Source of the DNA: JAUSIF01 sp040901465
GTDB lineage: Bacteria > Pseudomonadota > Alphaproteobacteria > Rhizobiales > Xanthobacteraceae
Direction of reading: 5' to 3'
Assembly (NCBI GenBank): GCA_040901465.1
Contig: JBBDYN010000009.1
Span: 1-47,257, forward strand
DNA length: 47,257 bases
The notes under the pieces were generated by a model. That model was not told where the DNA came from, made no database searches, and saw only the letters and a list, made by a program, of their open reading frames with translations. The position numbers and the translations under genes were made by a program. Shown here piece by piece: positions 17,372 through 26,033 of the stretch; position 1 is the stretch's first letter; the number at the start of each line of letters is the position of its first letter.

Positions 17372-17608
17372 ATGAACGCGCTGACTTACGACCTGAGAAA
17401 CGCCGCGACGACCGCGAAGACCGCCGCACCGGCCAAGCCCGCCAAGGGCTTCTGGGCGCGCTTTTACGACGCCCTGGTAGAAGCGCGTATGCGCCAGGCC
17501 GAGCGGGAGATCCGCATGCATCTGCACCTGGTGCCCACGGACGTGCTGAAGCAGAGCGGGTACACGGCGAACTACAAGGACGCCGAGAAGCTGCCGTTCG
17601 TGAAGTAA
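17372..17608 (+). CDS. Small conserved-looking hypothetical protein
   Basis: This 78-residue protein is not assigned to a known function. The ATG at 17372 has an excellent AGAAGGAGATA ribosome-binding site. The sequence is an Ala/Lys-rich start, then FWARFYDALVEARMRQAERE, a likely amphipathic helix, then IRMHLHLVPTDVLKQSGY. It resembles the short basic proteins common in Rhizobiales that follow a WxRFYDALVEARMRQAxREI pattern, some of which carry DUF1127-like helices; this relation is inference. A strong inverted repeat upstream and a strong terminator immediately downstream suggest a monocistronic, highly translated gene. Confidence 0.75.
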   Translation: MNALTYDLRNAATTAKTAAPAKPAKGFWARFYDALVEARMRQAEREIRMHLHLVPTDVLKQSGYTANYKDAEKLPFVK

Positions 17609-17642
17609 GCCAATCGGCGCCTCGGCGCCACGACGAGATTTG

Positions 17643-17681
17643 CGCCCCGGCCGGGCTTCGCCCGCCGGGGCGTTGTTATTT
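17643..17681. terminator. Rho-independent terminator
   Basis: CGCCCCGG (17643-17650) pairs with CCGGGGCG (17665-17672) above an inner CGGGC-TTC-GCCCG hairpin, followed by TTGTTATTT. It ends the small gene on the plus strand. prmA on the minus strand stops inside the T-tract, so the hairpin may also serve it. Confidence 0.8.
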
Positions 17682-18575
17682 GTGCGGGCGCGCGAGCGTG
17701 AGCGTCGTCCAATTTTCAATCGTGTCGCGCCGGCGCAACGCAAGGCCCTGGCTGCGCCACGCCGCAAGCGCGCTGTTTGCCTGTGACGGCAGAAGTCCTG
17801 AGAGAACAACCGTTGCTCCCGGCGCGAGCAATCCCCACACCGGCCGCGCCAGGCCTTGCAGCGGCTTCAGCAGAATATTCGCAAGCACCAAATCATAAGG
17901 CGCCCCCGCGCGGATCGCTGCGTGCGTCACGCCGTTTGCCCGAACCACTCTGACGTACGCCCCCGTCCGGTTCGCACACGCATTGATCCTCGCCGCCGTC
18001 ACTGCCCCGGGATCGATCTCGCCCGCCACGGCCGGCCGCCGAAATGCCCGCGCGGCCGCGATCGCGAGCACGCCGGTGCCGGTGCCGAGATCAAGCACAC
18101 GCTTCGACCTCCCTGCGCGCGCGACGCGCTCGATCGCCGCGAGGCAGCCTTGCGTCGTGCCGTGATGCCCGGTGCCAAAGGCGAGTGCCGCCTCGATCTC
18201 GATATCGATGGCGTTCGACTGGAACTTCCCACGGTCGTGCGAACCGTGCACCACAAAGCGCCCGACGCGCACCGGCGCGAGACCGGCGAGACTCGTCGCC
18301 ACCCAATCCGCCGCCGCGACGCGATCGAACGAAATTTCCGGAACGGTGCCGCCGCCGAATGCTTCCCGCACAAGTTCGGTCAGCCGGCGCTGGGCGGGGG
18401 CGCCGTGAAAATGCACTTCGACAATCCAGGTGCGATCGCCTTCAAATGCGGAAACCACCGTGTCCGCCGGATCGAGTTGCGCAAAGAGAAATTCGACGAT
18501 ACGCTTCGCACTCGTCTCTTCGGTGGCGAAGCGCATCACGTGCGTCGCGTGCTCGGCGATCGGCGGCTGGCTCAC
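17676..18575 (-). CDS. prmA: Ribosomal protein L11 methyltransferase
   Basis: A 299-residue PrmA-type methyltransferase that trimethylates ribosomal protein L11 using S-adenosylmethionine. The SAM-binding motif I is RVLDLGTGTGVLAIAAARAF, preceded by FGTGHHGTTQGCLAAIERV and followed by NILLKPLQGLA, all PrmA hallmarks. The GTG at 18575 is preferred: it overlaps the upstream TGA as GTGA and gives the usual length of about 300 residues. A longer frame would extend inside the monooxygenase gene. It is transcribed with the FAD monooxygenase gene but shares no obvious function with it. Confidence 0.93.
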   Translation of the reverse strand: MSQPPIAEHATHVMRFATEETSAKRIVEFLFAQLDPADTVVSAFEGDRTWIVEVHFHGAPAQRRLTELVREAFGGGTVPEISFDRVAAADWVATSLAGLAPVRVGRFVVHGSHDRGKFQSNAIDIEIEAALAFGTGHHGTTQGCLAAIERVARAGRSKRVLDLGTGTGVLAIAAARAFRRPAVAGEIDPGAVTAARINACANRTGAYVRVVRANGVTHAAIRAGAPYDLVLANILLKPLQGLARPVWGLLAPGATVVLSGLLPSQANSALAAWRSQGLALRRRDTIENWTTLTLARPHK

Positions 18576-20242
18576 GCGGCCTGCCGCGCCGATTTGACGG
18601 CGTCCCCACGCACGAGATCGATCAGAGCAAAGGGATCCGACGGCTCCGCGTCCCCGCGCCACGCCACGTGCTGATCGGGGCGGGAGAGTACGAGCTTGCG
18701 GTCGTAGACGGCAGCGGCTTCCGCCCCGTCGATGTCGAGCACTCGAAGCGGCACGCCGCGCGCCGCAGCGGCCTTCACGATTCCCGAAACGGAAACGCCC
18801 GGATCGAGCCGTAACAGCGTGTAGCCCTGCCCCATCGCGTCATAGAGCGAGCGCCCATCCCTGAGCCAGACGTGCGGCGTGCGACAGCCGGGCACCGTCG
18901 AGGGCGTGAAGTCGTACATGGTGTAGCCTGGCGGCGTCACGCCGTCATACACGATCAACGGCGAGCCCTCGTAGAAATATCCGAAGTTCAATCCGCCGCA
19001 GCAATACTGATTGACGTTGAGCTCGTAGGCCTCCTTGCCGATGCGCGCGCGCACCGCGTCGCCTTCCGGCCCCGGCATTTCCACCTCCGGCGGCACTGAT
19101 TTGCGATGCTTCATCACCTGCAGCGCGAAGCTCATGGCGAATTTCGAGACTTGCTCGGTGATCGGTCGGCGCTCGATTTCATAGGCGTCGAGGATTGCTT
19201 CTGGCGCCCAGCCGTCGAACCGGGCGGCGAGCAGCCACGCGAGATTGGCGGCATCGGCGATTCCCGCGTTCATGCCGTATCCCGCATAGGGAATCCAAAG
19301 ATGTGCTGCGTCCCCACAGATGAAGGCGCGCCGGTCGCAGAACTTGTCGGCCACGAGCCGGCGGCCGAACCAGTCTTCCTTGCTGAGAATCTCGTATTTG
19401 AAATCCGGTCCAACCCCGAGGATCGTGCGAATCGACCAGTCGCGGTCCACGGAATCGAAGTCCTGCTCATCGTCGTCAAGGTGATTGTGGATGAGCCAGG
19501 TTTCGCGCCCGTCGATCGCCACCACCGTGCCGCGCCGGCGCGGATTGAGCGCGAGATACATCCACGCCTTCTTGCCGTGCAGTTTGCCGAAAAGTTCGGG
19601 CGCGCGGATGTAGGTGGACTGCACGCGTTGCACGACCGGCGTGCCTTCTAAGTTGGCGCCGATCTTCCGGCGCACAGTGGATTTCCCGCCGTCGCAGCCG
19701 ACAAGATATTGGCAGCGGATCGGGAACGTCTCACCGCTATCCAGATCGCGCGTCGTCACCATGACGCCGGCCCCGTCCTGTTCGAAATCCTCCACCAACG
19801 TGCGGCTGAGCACGCGCACGCGCGGGAGCGCCGCCGCGTGCTGAAACAGCAGCGGCTCGAGATAAATCTGGTTGATTCGGTGCGGCGGCTCCGGCGTCGG
19901 CCACCAGCCGTCCGGCCCGTCCTTCGTGGTGAAGCGCTCGTTGCGGCTGGGGATTGGGATGCGCGAGAGCTCCCTGCCGGTCACGGTCGTGCGATAGGCG
20001 CAGTCGTTCGGATAGTCCGGCGGCAGGCCCGCGTTGCGCACATTCTCGGCGATTCCGAGCCGACGGAAAATCTCCATGGAGCGCGCCGACACGTGATTGC
20101 ATTTCACGCTCGGCGGCTCGCCCGGCGGGCGCATCTCCGCGACGATTACCTCGACCCCGCGCCACGCGAGATCCATGGCGAGCGTCAGCCCCACCGGCCC
20201 GCCGCCGGCGATCAGCACCGGAGTTTCCAGCTCGCGCGACAT
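18572..20242 (-). CDS. FAD-dependent aromatic monooxygenase
   Basis: A 556-residue flavoprotein monooxygenase of the PheA/TfdB/MhpA class. The N-terminal Rossmann motif is VLIAGGGPVGLTLAMDLA, the middle DG motif is YLVGCDGGKSTVRRKIG, and the FAD ribityl site is ICGDAAHLWIPYAGYGMNAG. The C-terminal thioredoxin-like domain (about residues 430-556) is present, as in phenol and 2,4-dichlorophenol hydroxylases. It would hydroxylate an aromatic or polyketide-like substrate with NAD(P)H and oxygen; the substrate is unknown. It starts with a clear ATG at 20242, overlaps prmA by 4 bp, and has a composite repeat just upstream at 20291-20384. Confidence 0.93.
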   Translation of the reverse strand: MSRELETPVLIAGGGPVGLTLAMDLAWRGVEVIVAEMRPPGEPPSVKCNHVSARSMEIFRRLGIAENVRNAGLPPDYPNDCAYRTTVTGRELSRIPIPSRNERFTTKDGPDGWWPTPEPPHRINQIYLEPLLFQHAAALPRVRVLSRTLVEDFEQDGAGVMVTTRDLDSGETFPIRCQYLVGCDGGKSTVRRKIGANLEGTPVVQRVQSTYIRAPELFGKLHGKKAWMYLALNPRRRGTVVAIDGRETWLIHNHLDDDEQDFDSVDRDWSIRTILGVGPDFKYEILSKEDWFGRRLVADKFCDRRAFICGDAAHLWIPYAGYGMNAGIADAANLAWLLAARFDGWAPEAILDAYEIERRPITEQVSKFAMSFALQVMKHRKSVPPEVEMPGPEGDAVRARIGKEAYELNVNQYCCGGLNFGYFYEGSPLIVYDGVTPPGYTMYDFTPSTVPGCRTPHVWLRDGRSLYDAMGQGYTLLRLDPGVSVSGIVKAAAARGVPLRVLDIDGAEAAAVYDRKLVLSRPDQHVAWRGDAEPSDPFALIDLVRGDAVKSARQAA

Positions 20243-20290
20243 GCGAAGAATTTCTTATCGGGTAGCGCGACGCCGGACAACCAACCAGCA

Positions 20291-20384
20291 TCGTCATTGC
20301 CGGGCTTGACCCGGCAATCCATGCGGCCGCGCCGAGTTCGCATCGAGTCAGTATGGATGCCCGGGTCAAGCCCGGGCATGACGA
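20291..20384. repeat. Composite palindromic repeat, copy 2
   Basis: The outer ends TCGTC/GACGA close the element. Arm 1 is ATTGCCGGG/CCCGGCAAT, the central stem is CCAT/ATGG, and arm 2 is ATGCCCGGG/CCCGGGCAT. It lies in the gap between the monooxygenase and the M3 peptidase genes. Confidence 0.88.
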
Positions 20385-20406
20385 CTAAGTATATGCCGGG
20401 ACAATT

Positions 20407-22470
20407 TTACTCCGCCGCGTCCAGAAGCCCGCGCCGCCGCAGCAACGGCTCCGGCTTTGGATCACGTCCACGGAACAGGCGGTAGGCTTCGGCCGGGTCG
20501 CGCACGTAGCCCGCCGAATAGATGTAGTCGTGAAGCCGCTTCGCCACCGCCCGGTCGAACACGTCCGTCGCTTCCTCGAACGCGTCGAACGCGTCGGCGG
20601 CAAGCACCTCCGACCACATGTACGAGTAGTAGCCCGCGGCGTAGCCGTCGCCCGAAAACAGGTGCGAGAAATGCGGCAGCCGGTGCCGCATCACGATGGC
20701 CCGCGGCATGCCGATCTTCGCGAGCGAGTCTTGCTCGAAGCGCGTCACGTCGACCGGCGTGCCCGCTGGCTTGCCATGCAGGTCGAGATCGACGAGCGCC
20801 GACGACACATACTCGACGCTGGCAAAGCCCTGATTGAACTTCGCGCTCTTCAGCACGCGCCGGAGCAGTTCCTCCGGCATCGGCTTGCCGGTCTTGTAGT
20901 GCACGCCATGGCGCCGCAGGATTTCCGGCCGCTCCAGCCAATTCTCGAACAATTGCGACGGCAGCTCGACAAAGTCCGAGCTCACGCTGGTGCCCGATAA
21001 GTGCGGATACTTGACGTCCGAGAGTAGCCCGTGCAGCGCGTGCCCGAATTCGTGGAACAGCGTGCGCGCATCGTCGAAACTGAGCAACGACGGCCCGTCC
21101 GCCGCCTTCGCGAAGTTCATCACGTTGACGATGATCGGCCGGATATCGCCCGCGAGCTTCTCCTGCGCGCGGAAGCCGCTCATCCAGGCGCCGCTGCGCT
21201 TCGACGGCCGCGCGAAATAGTCGCCGAGGAATAGGCCCACGTGACGTTCGTCCGCGCCGCTCACTTCCCAAGCGCGCACGTCCGGGTGATAGACCGGCAC
21301 GTCCCTGCGCTCGGTGAATTTCAGCCCGAACAGCCGGCCCGCCGTGTCGAACGCCGCCTCGATCATCTTGTCGAGCTGGAGGTACGGCTTGATCTCGCTC
21401 TCATCGAGATCGAACTCCGCCTTGCGCCGCTTCTCGGCATAGTGCCGCCAGTCCCACGGCGCGGTTTCGAAATTGCCGCCCTCGGACTGGATGATCGACT
21501 GCAGCGCCGCCTCCTCGCGCCCCGCCTTAGCGCGCGCGGGCGTCCATACGGAGTGCAGGAGATCGAGCGCGTGCTGCGGCGTCTTCGCCATCGCGTCGTC
21601 GAGGCGGAAATCCGCGAAGCTCTCGAAGCCGAGCAGGTTCGCGCGCTCGGCGCGGAGCGCCACCATCTCAGCGGCGATCGGCCGGTTGTCCGTGGTGCCC
21701 TCGTGCTCGCCGCGCGTGGTCCACGCGCGCCACGCCGCTTCGCGCAGATCGCGCCGCTTGGAGAACTGCAGGAACGGCTCGATGCTCGAGCGCGAGAGCG
21801 TGATCACGTGCTTGCCCTTCAGCCCGCGCTCCTCGGCAGCTTCCGCCGCCGCGCTCACCAGAAAATCCGGTAGCCCCGCCAGGTCTTCCCTGGTTTCGAG
21901 GACGAGCGTGTAGGCCTTCTCGTCCGCGAGCACGTTCTGGCTGAACTGCGTGCCGAGTGTCGCCATCCACTCGTTGATCGCCGCGAATCGCTTCTTGGCC
22001 TCCGGCGCAAGCTGCGCGCCGCTGCGCACGAAGCGCGTGTGGTAGCGGTCGAGCACCCGCGCCTCTTCCGCAACGAGCCCGAGCCGGTCGCGCTGCCCGT
22101 GCAACTGCTCGATGCGGCGGAACAAGTCCTCGTTGAGGTGGATCCAGTTCCGGTGCCGCGCCATGACCGGCGCGATCTCGCGCTCGATCTTTTGCAGCAC
22201 TTCGTCGGTATTGGAGCCGGTGAGATTGTAAAAGACGGCCGAGACGTCGCGCAGCTTCCGGCCGCTCAATTCCAGCGCGTTGATCGTGTTATCGAAATTC
22301 TGTGACTCCCTGTTTCCGGCAATCGCCTCGATTTCCGCGCGTTGTTCGGCGATCGCCTGCTCGAACGCCGGCTGAAAATGCTCCGCCTTGATACGCTCGA
22401 ACGGCGGCGCGCCGAAGGGCGTGGTCCACGTTTGCAGAAGCGGATTTGTCACTGGCGTATCTTGTTGCAT
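20407..22470 (-). CDS. M3 family metallopeptidase (oligopeptidase A/Dcp type)
   Basis: This 687-residue protein is a zinc oligopeptidase of the M3 family. The catalytic motif is TLFHEFGHALHGLLS, with the downstream Glu ligand in the SDFVELPSQLFENW block, and the N-terminal helical clamp is present (TNPLLQTWTTPFGAPPFERI). The length fits oligopeptidase A and peptidyl-dipeptidase Dcp (about 680 residues). The two cannot be separated on sequence reading alone, though the start LLQTWTTPFGAPPFERIK is more Dcp-like. Probably cytosolic, since no signal peptide is seen. It would trim short peptides downstream of ATP-dependent proteases. Composite repeats flank it on both sides. Confidence 0.93.
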   Translation of the reverse strand: MQQDTPVTNPLLQTWTTPFGAPPFERIKAEHFQPAFEQAIAEQRAEIEAIAGNRESQNFDNTINALELSGRKLRDVSAVFYNLTGSNTDEVLQKIEREIAPVMARHRNWIHLNEDLFRRIEQLHGQRDRLGLVAEEARVLDRYHTRFVRSGAQLAPEAKKRFAAINEWMATLGTQFSQNVLADEKAYTLVLETREDLAGLPDFLVSAAAEAAEERGLKGKHVITLSRSSIEPFLQFSKRRDLREAAWRAWTTRGEHEGTTDNRPIAAEMVALRAERANLLGFESFADFRLDDAMAKTPQHALDLLHSVWTPARAKAGREEAALQSIIQSEGGNFETAPWDWRHYAEKRRKAEFDLDESEIKPYLQLDKMIEAAFDTAGRLFGLKFTERRDVPVYHPDVRAWEVSGADERHVGLFLGDYFARPSKRSGAWMSGFRAQEKLAGDIRPIIVNVMNFAKAADGPSLLSFDDARTLFHEFGHALHGLLSDVKYPHLSGTSVSSDFVELPSQLFENWLERPEILRRHGVHYKTGKPMPEELLRRVLKSAKFNQGFASVEYVSSALVDLDLHGKPAGTPVDVTRFEQDSLAKIGMPRAIVMRHRLPHFSHLFSGDGYAAGYYSYMWSEVLAADAFDAFEEATDVFDRAVAKRLHDYIYSAGYVRDPAEAYRLFRGRDPKPEPLLRRRGLLDAAE

Positions 22471-22492
22471 TCGTATGCTTCACACGACTGAA

Positions 22493-22597
22493 TCGTCATG
22501 GCCGGGATTGTCCCGGCCATCCACGTCTTTCTCGCGCGGCGATTCTAAGGCGTGGATGCCCGGAACTCGGCGCTACGCGCCGGCCCGGGCATGACGA
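22493..22597. repeat. Composite palindromic repeat, copy 3
   Basis: Outer ends TCGTC/GACGA, arm 1 ATGGCCGGG/CCCGGCCAT, central stem CCACGTC/GCGTGG and arm 2 ATGCCCGG/CCGGGCAT with an inner GGCGC/GCGCC hairpin. It lies between the M3 peptidase and PNPOx-like genes. Confidence 0.88.
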
Positions 22598-22646
22598 ATA
22601 ATTCACGCCCTGTCGGCAAAGCTCGCCGCCGAAACAATTTTGCCGG

Positions 22647-23072
22647 TCAACGGATCGACTTGCCGCCGATCGTCTCGGCCCGCTCGATCTTGATCAGCAC
22701 GCCGAGCCCCTTATCCGCGCCATCGTGCTCTTGCTCGCGCTTGAGCAGCTTCGAGAAAATCGCGTCCTTCACGGGGCCCGACTCGTGAATTTCCGCAGTG
22801 CCATAGAAGCGCAGTACGGGTGACTCGACCCGGCCTTCCCGCTGCGCCTGCATATTGCTGTAGACGACCACCACCCGCTTGTCGCGGCCGAGATTTTCCA
22901 GCGCCTTGCGTTTCGAACGCTCCCAATAGGCGAGATGATCGTCGTCGAAAAAGATCATGCTGCCCTTGGGACTGATATTCGGACCATCCTTGCCGACCGT
23001 ACCGAGCAGGCAGACATGGCCGTCCGCCCATGCGGCCAGGACTAGGTCCTTGATTTTTTCACTGATTGCCAT
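22647..23072 (-). CDS. Pyridoxamine 5'-phosphate oxidase-family protein
   Basis: This 141-residue protein has the split-barrel flavin-binding fold: ISPKGSMIFFDDDHLAYWER and FYGTAEIHESGPVKDAIFSKL. Such proteins bind FMN, F420 or haem; true PdxH is longer, so function is unassigned. It starts 27 bp after the uvrD stop on the same strand, so it is likely co-transcribed with uvrD. Nothing in the sequence ties it to DNA repair. Confidence 0.88.
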   Translation of the reverse strand: MAISEKIKDLVLAAWADGHVCLLGTVGKDGPNISPKGSMIFFDDDHLAYWERSKRKALENLGRDKRVVVVYSNMQAQREGRVESPVLRFYGTAEIHESGPVKDAIFSKLLKREQEHDGADKGLGVLIKIERAETIGGKSIR

Positions 23073-23099
23073 GCCGTCCCCTTTCGCGCCGCGAACGAA

Positions 23100-25766
23100 T
23101 TACACCCGCTCCACGAAACTCGCCACGACCCGCTTCTCGCCCGCCTTTTCGAAGCTCACCGTGAGCTTGTCGCCGTCGATCTCGCGCACCTTGCCGTAGC
23201 CGAATTTCTGGTGAAACACGCGCTCGCCGAGCGCGAAGTTCGCCGGCCCGCTCGATTTCCGCACAGCGACGCCCTCGATCGTCACCGGCGTTTTCACGAA
23301 CCGCCCCGCGCCGCCGTTCTTCGCCGCCGCGCGCGCCTGCGCGCGCTGCCAGCCCGGCGTGTCGTATCGCGACCCGCCGGTGAACGGCTCCGCCCGGTCG
23401 AAGCGCGAGCGCGGCTCGGAGAATCCGCTCGAGGCCTCGGTCACGTCCACGTGCGCCTCCGGCAATTCGTCGAGGAAGCGGCTCGGCACCGTCGAATTCC
23501 ATAGACCATGAATGCGCCGGTTGATGGCGAAATAGATGCGCGCGTTCTTGCGCGCGCGTGTGAGGCCAACGTGCGCGAGCCGGCGTTCCTCTTCCAGTCC
23601 CGCGCGGCCCTGCTCGTCCAGCGAACGCTGGTGCGGGAACAGTCCCTCCTCCCAACCCGGCAGATAGACCGTGTCGAACTCAAGGCCCTTGGCCGCGTGC
23701 AGCGTCATGAGGTTCACGGAATCGACCGCCTCGCCGCCCTCCACGTCCATGACGAGCGCGATGTGTTCGAGAAAGCCGCGCATGTTCTCGAAGCCCTCCA
23801 TGGAACGCACGAGCTCCTTGAGGTTTTCCAGCCGCCCGGCGGCGTCCGCCGAACGCTCGTTCTGCCACATGGCGGTGTAGCCGGACTCGTCGAGCACGAT
23901 CTCGGCCAGCTCCGTGTGCGAGATGTGATCGAGCTGCGCGCGCCAGCGGTCGAATGCGACGACGAGATCGCGCACGGTTGCGCGTGGCTTCGGCTTCAAT
24001 TCCTCGGTCGCCACGAGCGCGCGAGCCGACTCCTGCAAGGACGTGCCGTGCGCACGCGAATAGTCGTGCAGGATCTGCACGGTCGCGTCGCCGAGCCCGC
24101 GCTTCGGCACGTTGACGATGCGCTCGAACGCGAGGTCGTCGGCGGTCGAACAGATCGCGCGGAAATACGCCAGCGCGTCGCGGATTTCCTGCCGCTCGTA
24201 GAAACGCGGCCCGCCGATCACGCGGTATGGCAGTCCGAGGGTGACGAAGCGGTCTTCGAATTCGCGCATCTGGAACGACGCACGCACCAGGATCGCGATC
24301 TCGGCAAGCTTGTGCCCGGCGCGGCCGAGCGCCTCGATCTCCGCGCCGACCGATCGCGCTTCCTCTTCCGAATCCCATGCGCCGGTGACCGTCACCTTCT
24401 CGCCGAGCTCGTCCTCGGTGCGCAACGTCTTGCCGAGCCGGCCTTCATTGTGCGCGATGAGGTGCGAGGCGGCGGCAAGGATATGGCCGGTCGAGCGGTA
24501 GTTGCGCTCGAGGCGAATGACCTTGGCTCCGGGGAAATCCTTTTCGAAGCGGAGAATATTGTCCACTTCCGCGCCGCGCCAGCCATAGATCGACTGGTCG
24601 TCGTCGCCAACGCAGCAGATGTTGGCCGAAGTTACAGCGCCCGGCCTCCCCACATCGTCATGGCCGGGCGAAAGGCGCGAAGCGCCGTCTTCGCGCCTGA
24701 AGTCCCGGCCATCCACGTCTTCCCTTGTCTCAAGACGTGGATCACCGGGACTCGCGCCGCCACTCCGCTCGCCTTCGGCTCGCGGGGCGTTGCGGCCCGG
24801 TGATGACGAGGAGGAGGTAATGCCGTGGTCCGTCTTTTCGTCATGGCCGGGTTTATCCCGGCCATCCACGTCTTCCTTCGTTTCAAGAAGACGTGGATCA
24901 NNNNNNNNNNGCTCGCCTTCGGCTCGCGGGGCGGCGCGGCCCGGTGATGACGAATGAGGCCGCTGCGCCAGGAGCCGCAGCCATAGATACTGCGCGACGT
25001 TCGTGTCCTGATACTCGTCCACGAGCATGTAGCGGAAGCGTTGCTGATAACGCACGAGTACGTCGGCGTGGCCGCGGAAGATGCGGAGATTTTCCAGGAG
25101 CAGGTCGCCGAAGTCAGCGGCGTTCAGCGTCTTCAGCCGCGCCTGATAGGCGGCGTAGAGCGACTTCGCGCGCCCGTCGGCGAAACTCATGGCATCGCCC
25201 GCCGGCACGTCCGCGGGCGCAAGCCCGCGGTTCTTCCACCCGTCCATGATCGCGGCGAACAGGCGTGCCGGCCAGCGCTTCTCGTCGATGTCGGCGGCCT
25301 GGATCACCTGCTTCATCAGGCGGATCTGGTCGTCGGTGTCGAGGATCGTGAAATCGGATTTCAGGTCCACGAGCTCGGCGTGGCGGCGCAGGATTTTCGC
25401 GCCGATGGAATGGAAGGTGCCGAGCCACGGCATGCCCTCCACCGCCTCCCCCACCATGGTGCCGACGCGGCCCTTCATCTCGCGCGCGGCCTTGTTGGTA
25501 AAGGTGACCGCAAGGATGTCGCCGGGCCGCGCCCGGCCCGTGGCGAGAATGTGCGCGATGCGGGTAGTCAACACCCGCGTCTTTCCGGTGCCGGCCCCCG
25601 CCAACACCAGCACCGGTCCATCGAGGCTTTCCACGGCCGCGATCTGCTCGGGGTTCAGACCTTCGAGATAGTCCGGCGCGAGCGAGGCGCGCGCCCGCGC
25701 GGCAATGCCGCCCGGCTTGGGCACGGGCGCAGCAAAATCGTCGTCCTGTTCAAGCGGATCGGCCAC
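23100..25766 (-). CDS. uvrD: UvrD/PcrA-like ATP-dependent DNA helicase with in-frame repeat insertion
   Basis: This is an SF1A helicase used in nucleotide excision and mismatch repair and in displacing RecA or RNA polymerase. Motif I is GAGTGKTR, motif II is VDEYQDTN, motif III is GDDDQSIYGWRGAE, motif IV is RLERNYRST, and VNLMTLHAAKGLEFD is motif V; the C-terminus resembles the PcrA RNA-polymerase-binding tail. Between motifs II and III, after WLRLLAQ, about 105-110 extra residues derive from two composite palindromic repeats (24655-24809 and 24838-24953). The ten-N gap at 24901-24910 lies in the second copy. If the gap matched the first copy it would be 22 bases, which also keeps the frame. 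The GTG at 25766 has GAAAG upstream; an earlier GTG at 25805 is possible. Confidence 0.92.
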   Translation of the reverse strand: MADPLEQDDDFAAPVPKPGGIAARARASLAPDYLEGLNPEQIAAVESLDGPVLVLAGAGTGKTRVLTTRIAHILATGRARPGDILAVTFTNKAAREMKGRVGTMVGEAVEGMPWLGTFHSIGAKILRRHAELVDLKSDFTILDTDDQIRLMKQVIQAADIDEKRWPARLFAAIMDGWKNRGLAPADVPAGDAMSFADGRAKSLYAAYQARLKTLNAADFGDLLLENLRIFRGHADVLVRYQQRFRYMLVDEYQDTNVAQYLWLRLLAQRPHSSSPGRAAPRAEGEXXXXDPRLLETKEDVDGRDKPGHDEKTDHGITSSSSSPGRNAPRAEGERSGGASPGDPRLETREDVDGRDFRREDGASRLSPGHDDVGRPGAVTSANICCVGDDDQSIYGWRGAEVDNILRFEKDFPGAKVIRLERNYRSTGHILAAASHLIAHNEGRLGKTLRTEDELGEKVTVTGAWDSEEEARSVGAEIEALGRAGHKLAEIAILVRASFQMREFEDRFVTLGLPYRVIGGPRFYERQEIRDALAYFRAICSTADDLAFERIVNVPKRGLGDATVQILHDYSRAHGTSLQESARALVATEELKPKPRATVRDLVVAFDRWRAQLDHISHTELAEIVLDESGYTAMWQNERSADAAGRLENLKELVRSMEGFENMRGFLEHIALVMDVEGGEAVDSVNLMTLHAAKGLEFDTVYLPGWEEGLFPHQRSLDEQGRAGLEEERRLAHVGLTRARKNARIYFAINRRIHGLWNSTVPSRFLDELPEAHVDVTEASSGFSEPRSRFDRAEPFTGGSRYDTPGWQRAQARAAAKNGGAGRFVKTPVTIEGVAVRKSSGPANFALGERVFHQKFGYGKVREIDGDKLTVSFEKAGEKRVVASFVERV
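24655..24809. repeat. Composite palindromic repeat inside uvrD, unit A
   Basis: Outer ends TCGTC/GACGA. Arm 1 is ATGGCCGGG with an inner GGCGCGAAG-type hairpin and closes with CCCGGCCAT. The central stem is CCACGTCTT/AAGACGTGG, and arm 2 is ATCACCGGG/CCCGGTGAT. It is translated in the uvrD frame without a stop. Confidence 0.92.
24838..24953. repeat. Composite palindromic repeat inside uvrD, unit B (with N gap)
   Basis: Same plan and near-identical sequence to unit A: TCGTC, ATGGCCGGG/CCCGGCCAT, CCACGTCTT/AAGACGTGG, then ATCA, ten N (24901-24910), and CCCGGTGATGACGA. Unit A has 22 bases where unit B has the gap. The two units lie in the same orientation 28 bp apart. Confidence 0.9.
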
Positions 25767-25843
25767 GGGGCACTTTCGCGAATCTGTATGAGAACAAAAT
25801 GGCACCGCCGGCCCACATTTGCGAGGGTGCGAGGCCGCTTTTT

Positions 25844-25990
25844 CTCCCTCTCCCCGCTTGCGGGGAGAGGGTCGGGGTGAGGGGCAGCAGCCGAAGATAT
25901 GTCAGGATGCCCCCCACCCGGGGGGGGGGGGGGGGGGGGNNNNNNNNNNCTTCGCGCGCCGACCTCTCCCCGTAAACGGGGGGAAAGGTG
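25844..25990. repeat. C-rich palindromic repeat interrupted by poly-G and N gap
   Basis: Hairpin 1 is CTCTCCCC-gctt-GGGGAGAG (25849-25870). A GGGGTGAGGGG segment follows and later a second hairpin, CTCTCCCCG/CGGGGGG (about 25970-25985). A run of G at 25921-25939 adjoins ten N (25940-25949), so the centre is not resolved and the G run may be an assembly artefact. This is the same plan as the element at 31601-31780. It fills the uvrD-pepP divergent gap. Confidence 0.65.
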
Positions 25991-26033
25991 AAGATAATAG
26001 ACGCACACGTCGCCCGGCCCTAAGAACGCCCCC

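Noticed and set aside
25921..25939. Run of G residues as a possible G-quadruplex signal
   Set aside because: It adjoins an N gap and is best explained as an assembly or sequencing artefact.
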